DNA of 16,384 bases from Paracoccaceae bacterium (GTDB lineage: Bacteria; Pseudomonadota; Alphaproteobacteria; Rhodobacterales; Rhodobacteraceae). The stretch is from NCBI GenBank assembly GCA_016937725.1, contig JAFGVZ010000151.1, positions 1-16,384 on the forward strand, in the 5' to 3' direction. The position numbers were made by a program, and so were the translations under genes. Of this stretch, positions 14,982-16,384 are shown in pieces (positions within the stretch are counted from its first letter, which is position 1; each line of letters starts with the position of its first letter). A model generated the notes under the pieces. The model was not told the DNA's origin and searched no databases. It saw nothing but the letters and a program-made list of their open reading frames with translations.

Positions 14982-15556
14982 TGGCCTTGTTCGCGCATAT
15001 GTCCGGCAAGCAAAAGACGCTGATGCAAACCCTCGCGGTTGTGACCTTCATGGCAGGCTTGGGCTGGGCGTCGGTGCCGCTTTACGATCTGTTTTGCCGC
15101 GTAACGGGCTATGGTGGCACAACGAACACTGCCAGCGCAGCGGGCGATGTGATCCTTGACCAGACCATGCGCGTGCGTTTCGATGCCTCGGTTGAGCGTG
15201 ATTTCCCGTGGAGCTTCAAACCCGTCGAACGCACGATGGAATTGCGGATTGGCGAAACCGGGCTTGCTTTTTACGAGGCGCACAATCCCACCGACCATCC
15301 AATCGCGGGGACCGCCAGTTACAACGTCACGCCTTACGAAGCCGGGCGTTTCTTTACCAAGATCGACTGCTTCTGCTTCGAATTGCAGGTTTTGCAGCCG
15401 GGCGAAACCGTGCTGATGCCCGTCACCTATTTTGTCGACCCAGAGATCGTGACCGACCGCGATGCCAAAACGGTTCACACGATTACCCTGTCCTACACCT
15501 TCCACGCGACCGATATACCCGAGGATTATACCCCGGCAAAGGTCGTGACCAACTAA
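14981..15556 (+). CDS. ctaG: cytochrome c oxidase assembly protein CtaG (Cox11 family)
   Basis: The 191-residue copper chaperone delivers copper to the CuB site of subunit I. It has a short cytoplasmic N-terminus, one membrane helix (about 15-37), then the motif VPLYDLFCRVTGYGGTT (32-48) with conserved C39. The periplasmic immunoglobulin-like domain carries the copper motif CFCF (130-133) and the following element QPGETVLMPVTYFVDP. A GTG at 14978 would add one residue, but it lies inside the ribosome site GGAGGAG (14972-14978), so the ATG at 14981 is preferred. That ATG shares one base with the upstream stop. Confidence 0.95.
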   Translation: MALFAHMSGKQKTLMQTLAVVTFMAGLGWASVPLYDLFCRVTGYGGTTNTASAAGDVILDQTMRVRFDASVERDFPWSFKPVERTMELRIGETGLAFYEAHNPTDHPIAGTASYNVTPYEAGRFFTKIDCFCFELQVLQPGETVLMPVTYFVDPEIVTDRDAKTVHTITLSYTFHATDIPEDYTPAKVVTN

Positions 15557-15602
15557 GCCAAGCTGACACAAGATCAGACCAAACCCTAGGGAACTGCTGA
15601 CA

Positions 15603-16384
15603 ATGGCCCACGCAAAAAATCACGATTACCACGTTTTGCCCCCGTCGATCTGGCCCTTTGTGGCGGCGCTGTCGGGCTTCATCATGCTGTTCGGCGCGGT
15701 CATATGGATGCATGACAACGGCCCGTGGCTGTTCCTGATGGGGCTGGCCGGGGTTCTGTATGTCATGTTTGAATGGTGGAAAGACGTGATCGTCGAAAGC
15801 CATGCGGGCGACCACACCCCGGTCGTGACCATCGGCCTGCGCTATGGCTTCATCCTGTTCATCATGTCCGAAGTCATGTTCTTCGCGGCCTGGTTCTGGA
15901 GCTTTTTCAAACACACCCTGTATCCGATGTATGAATATGTCGGAACAGAGTATGTTCAGCCGAACATCCATGCCGTGAACGCCTTCGACCTGCCGCTGAT
16001 TAACACGCTTGTGCTGCTGCTGTCGGGCTGCGCCGTGACTTGGGCGCACCACGAGCTTGTGCATGGTGGCACCCGCAAAAATGTCGAACTGGGCCTGTTG
16101 ATCGGGGTTCTGCTGGGCGTGGCGTTTACCGCGCTGCAAGCATATGAATACGTTCATCTTGTTGGCCATGAAGGTTACAGCTTTGCGGGTGATGTGTTTT
16201 ACGCCAACTTCTTTATGGCGACCGGCTTTCACGGCTTCCACGTCATTATCGGGACGATTTTCTTGGCAATCTGCTGGTTCCGGGTTCGCGCGGGCCATTT
16301 CACGGCAGAACGCCATATCGGGTTCGAAGCGGCCGCCTGGTATTGGCACTTCGTCGATGTTGTCTGGTTGTTCTTGTTCTTCGC
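15603..16384 (+). CDS. coxC: cytochrome c oxidase subunit III, 3' end cut by window
   Basis: The frame is open from the ATG at 15603 to the window end, giving 260 complete codons with no stop. The translation starts MAHAKNHDYHVLPPSIWPFV and contains family motifs: FEWWKDVIVES, RYGFILFIMSEVMFFAAWFWSFF, a loop with YVQPNIHAVNAFDLPLINT, VTWAHHELVHG, ALQAYEYVHL, the FYANFFMATGFHGFHVIIGT region, and AAWYWHFVDVVWLFLF at the end. Seven membrane helices are expected. Paracoccus subunit III is only slightly longer, so about ten C-terminal residues are missing. It corresponds to ctaE. AGGGA at 15588-15592 is a plausible but distant ribosome site. It follows ctaG by 46 bases. Confidence 0.96.
   Translation, partial: MAHAKNHDYHVLPPSIWPFVAALSGFIMLFGAVIWMHDNGPWLFLMGLAGVLYVMFEWWKDVIVESHAGDHTPVVTIGLRYGFILFIMSEVMFFAAWFWSFFKHTLYPMYEYVGTEYVQPNIHAVNAFDLPLINTLVLLLSGCAVTWAHHELVHGGTRKNVELGLLIGVLLGVAFTALQAYEYVHLVGHEGYSFAGDVFYANFFMATGFHGFHVIIGTIFLAICWFRVRAGHFTAERHIGFEAAAWYWHFVDVVWLFLFF

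Noticed and set aside
15483..16349. 288-codon open frame on the minus strand
   Set aside because: Antisense to the end of ctaG and to coxC, which translates into a clear subunit III.

Overview
The window looks like core chromosome of an alphaproteobacterium of the Rhodobacterales (Rhodobacter/Roseobacter group). The evidence is GC-rich coding sequence, the gene order trpG-trpD-trpC-moaC-moeA-lexA, the split cytochrome aa3 cluster coxB-ctaB-small ORF-ctaG-coxC without coxA, and an alphaproteobacterial-type LexA operator (direct repeat GAAC-N7-GAAC) in front of lexA. Genus cannot be decided from the sequence. I see no phage, plasmid, insertion sequence, CRISPR array or defence genes, and no large unexplained gap.

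Layout. Positions 1-40 hold the 5' half of a tRNA-Leu(UAA) gene on the minus strand. Two minus-strand genes follow: a GFA/CENP-V-fold zinc protein (161-568) and a membrane-anchored divergent polysaccharide deacetylase-like protein with a long Pro/Ala-rich linker (631-1959). From 2111 a tight plus-strand operon encodes three tryptophan biosynthesis enzymes (trpG, trpD, trpC) and two molybdenum cofactor enzymes (moaC, moeA). lexA follows with its own promoter, inside which lies a LexA operator. lexA ends in tandem hairpins and a short extragenic element. On the minus strand come prfC (release factor 3) and, upstream of it, a small DksA/TraR zinc-finger gene. A perfect FNR-type site (TTGAT-N4-ATCAA) lies between that gene and the divergent histidine genes hisF-hisE. 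Then come an EamA-type permease (plus) and tldD (minus), which overlap by 4 bases at their 3' ends. The window closes with cytochrome c oxidase subunit II, heme O synthase, a 66-residue membrane protein, the CuB assembly factor CtaG/Cox11 and subunit III, which is cut by the window edge.

How the genes work together. The trp genes convert chorismate-derived intermediates toward tryptophan; trpE, trpF, trpA and trpB are elsewhere. MoaC and MoeA act at the start and end of molybdopterin synthesis. hisF and hisE belong to histidine synthesis, with the other his genes elsewhere. The cox/cta genes make and assemble the aa3 oxidase. The most informative regulatory signals are the LexA operator and the FNR-type site, whose position fits a class II activated promoter for the DksA-like gene and possibly prfC. 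I did not find a convincing new system; the findings are mainly regulatory details and divergent or small proteins.
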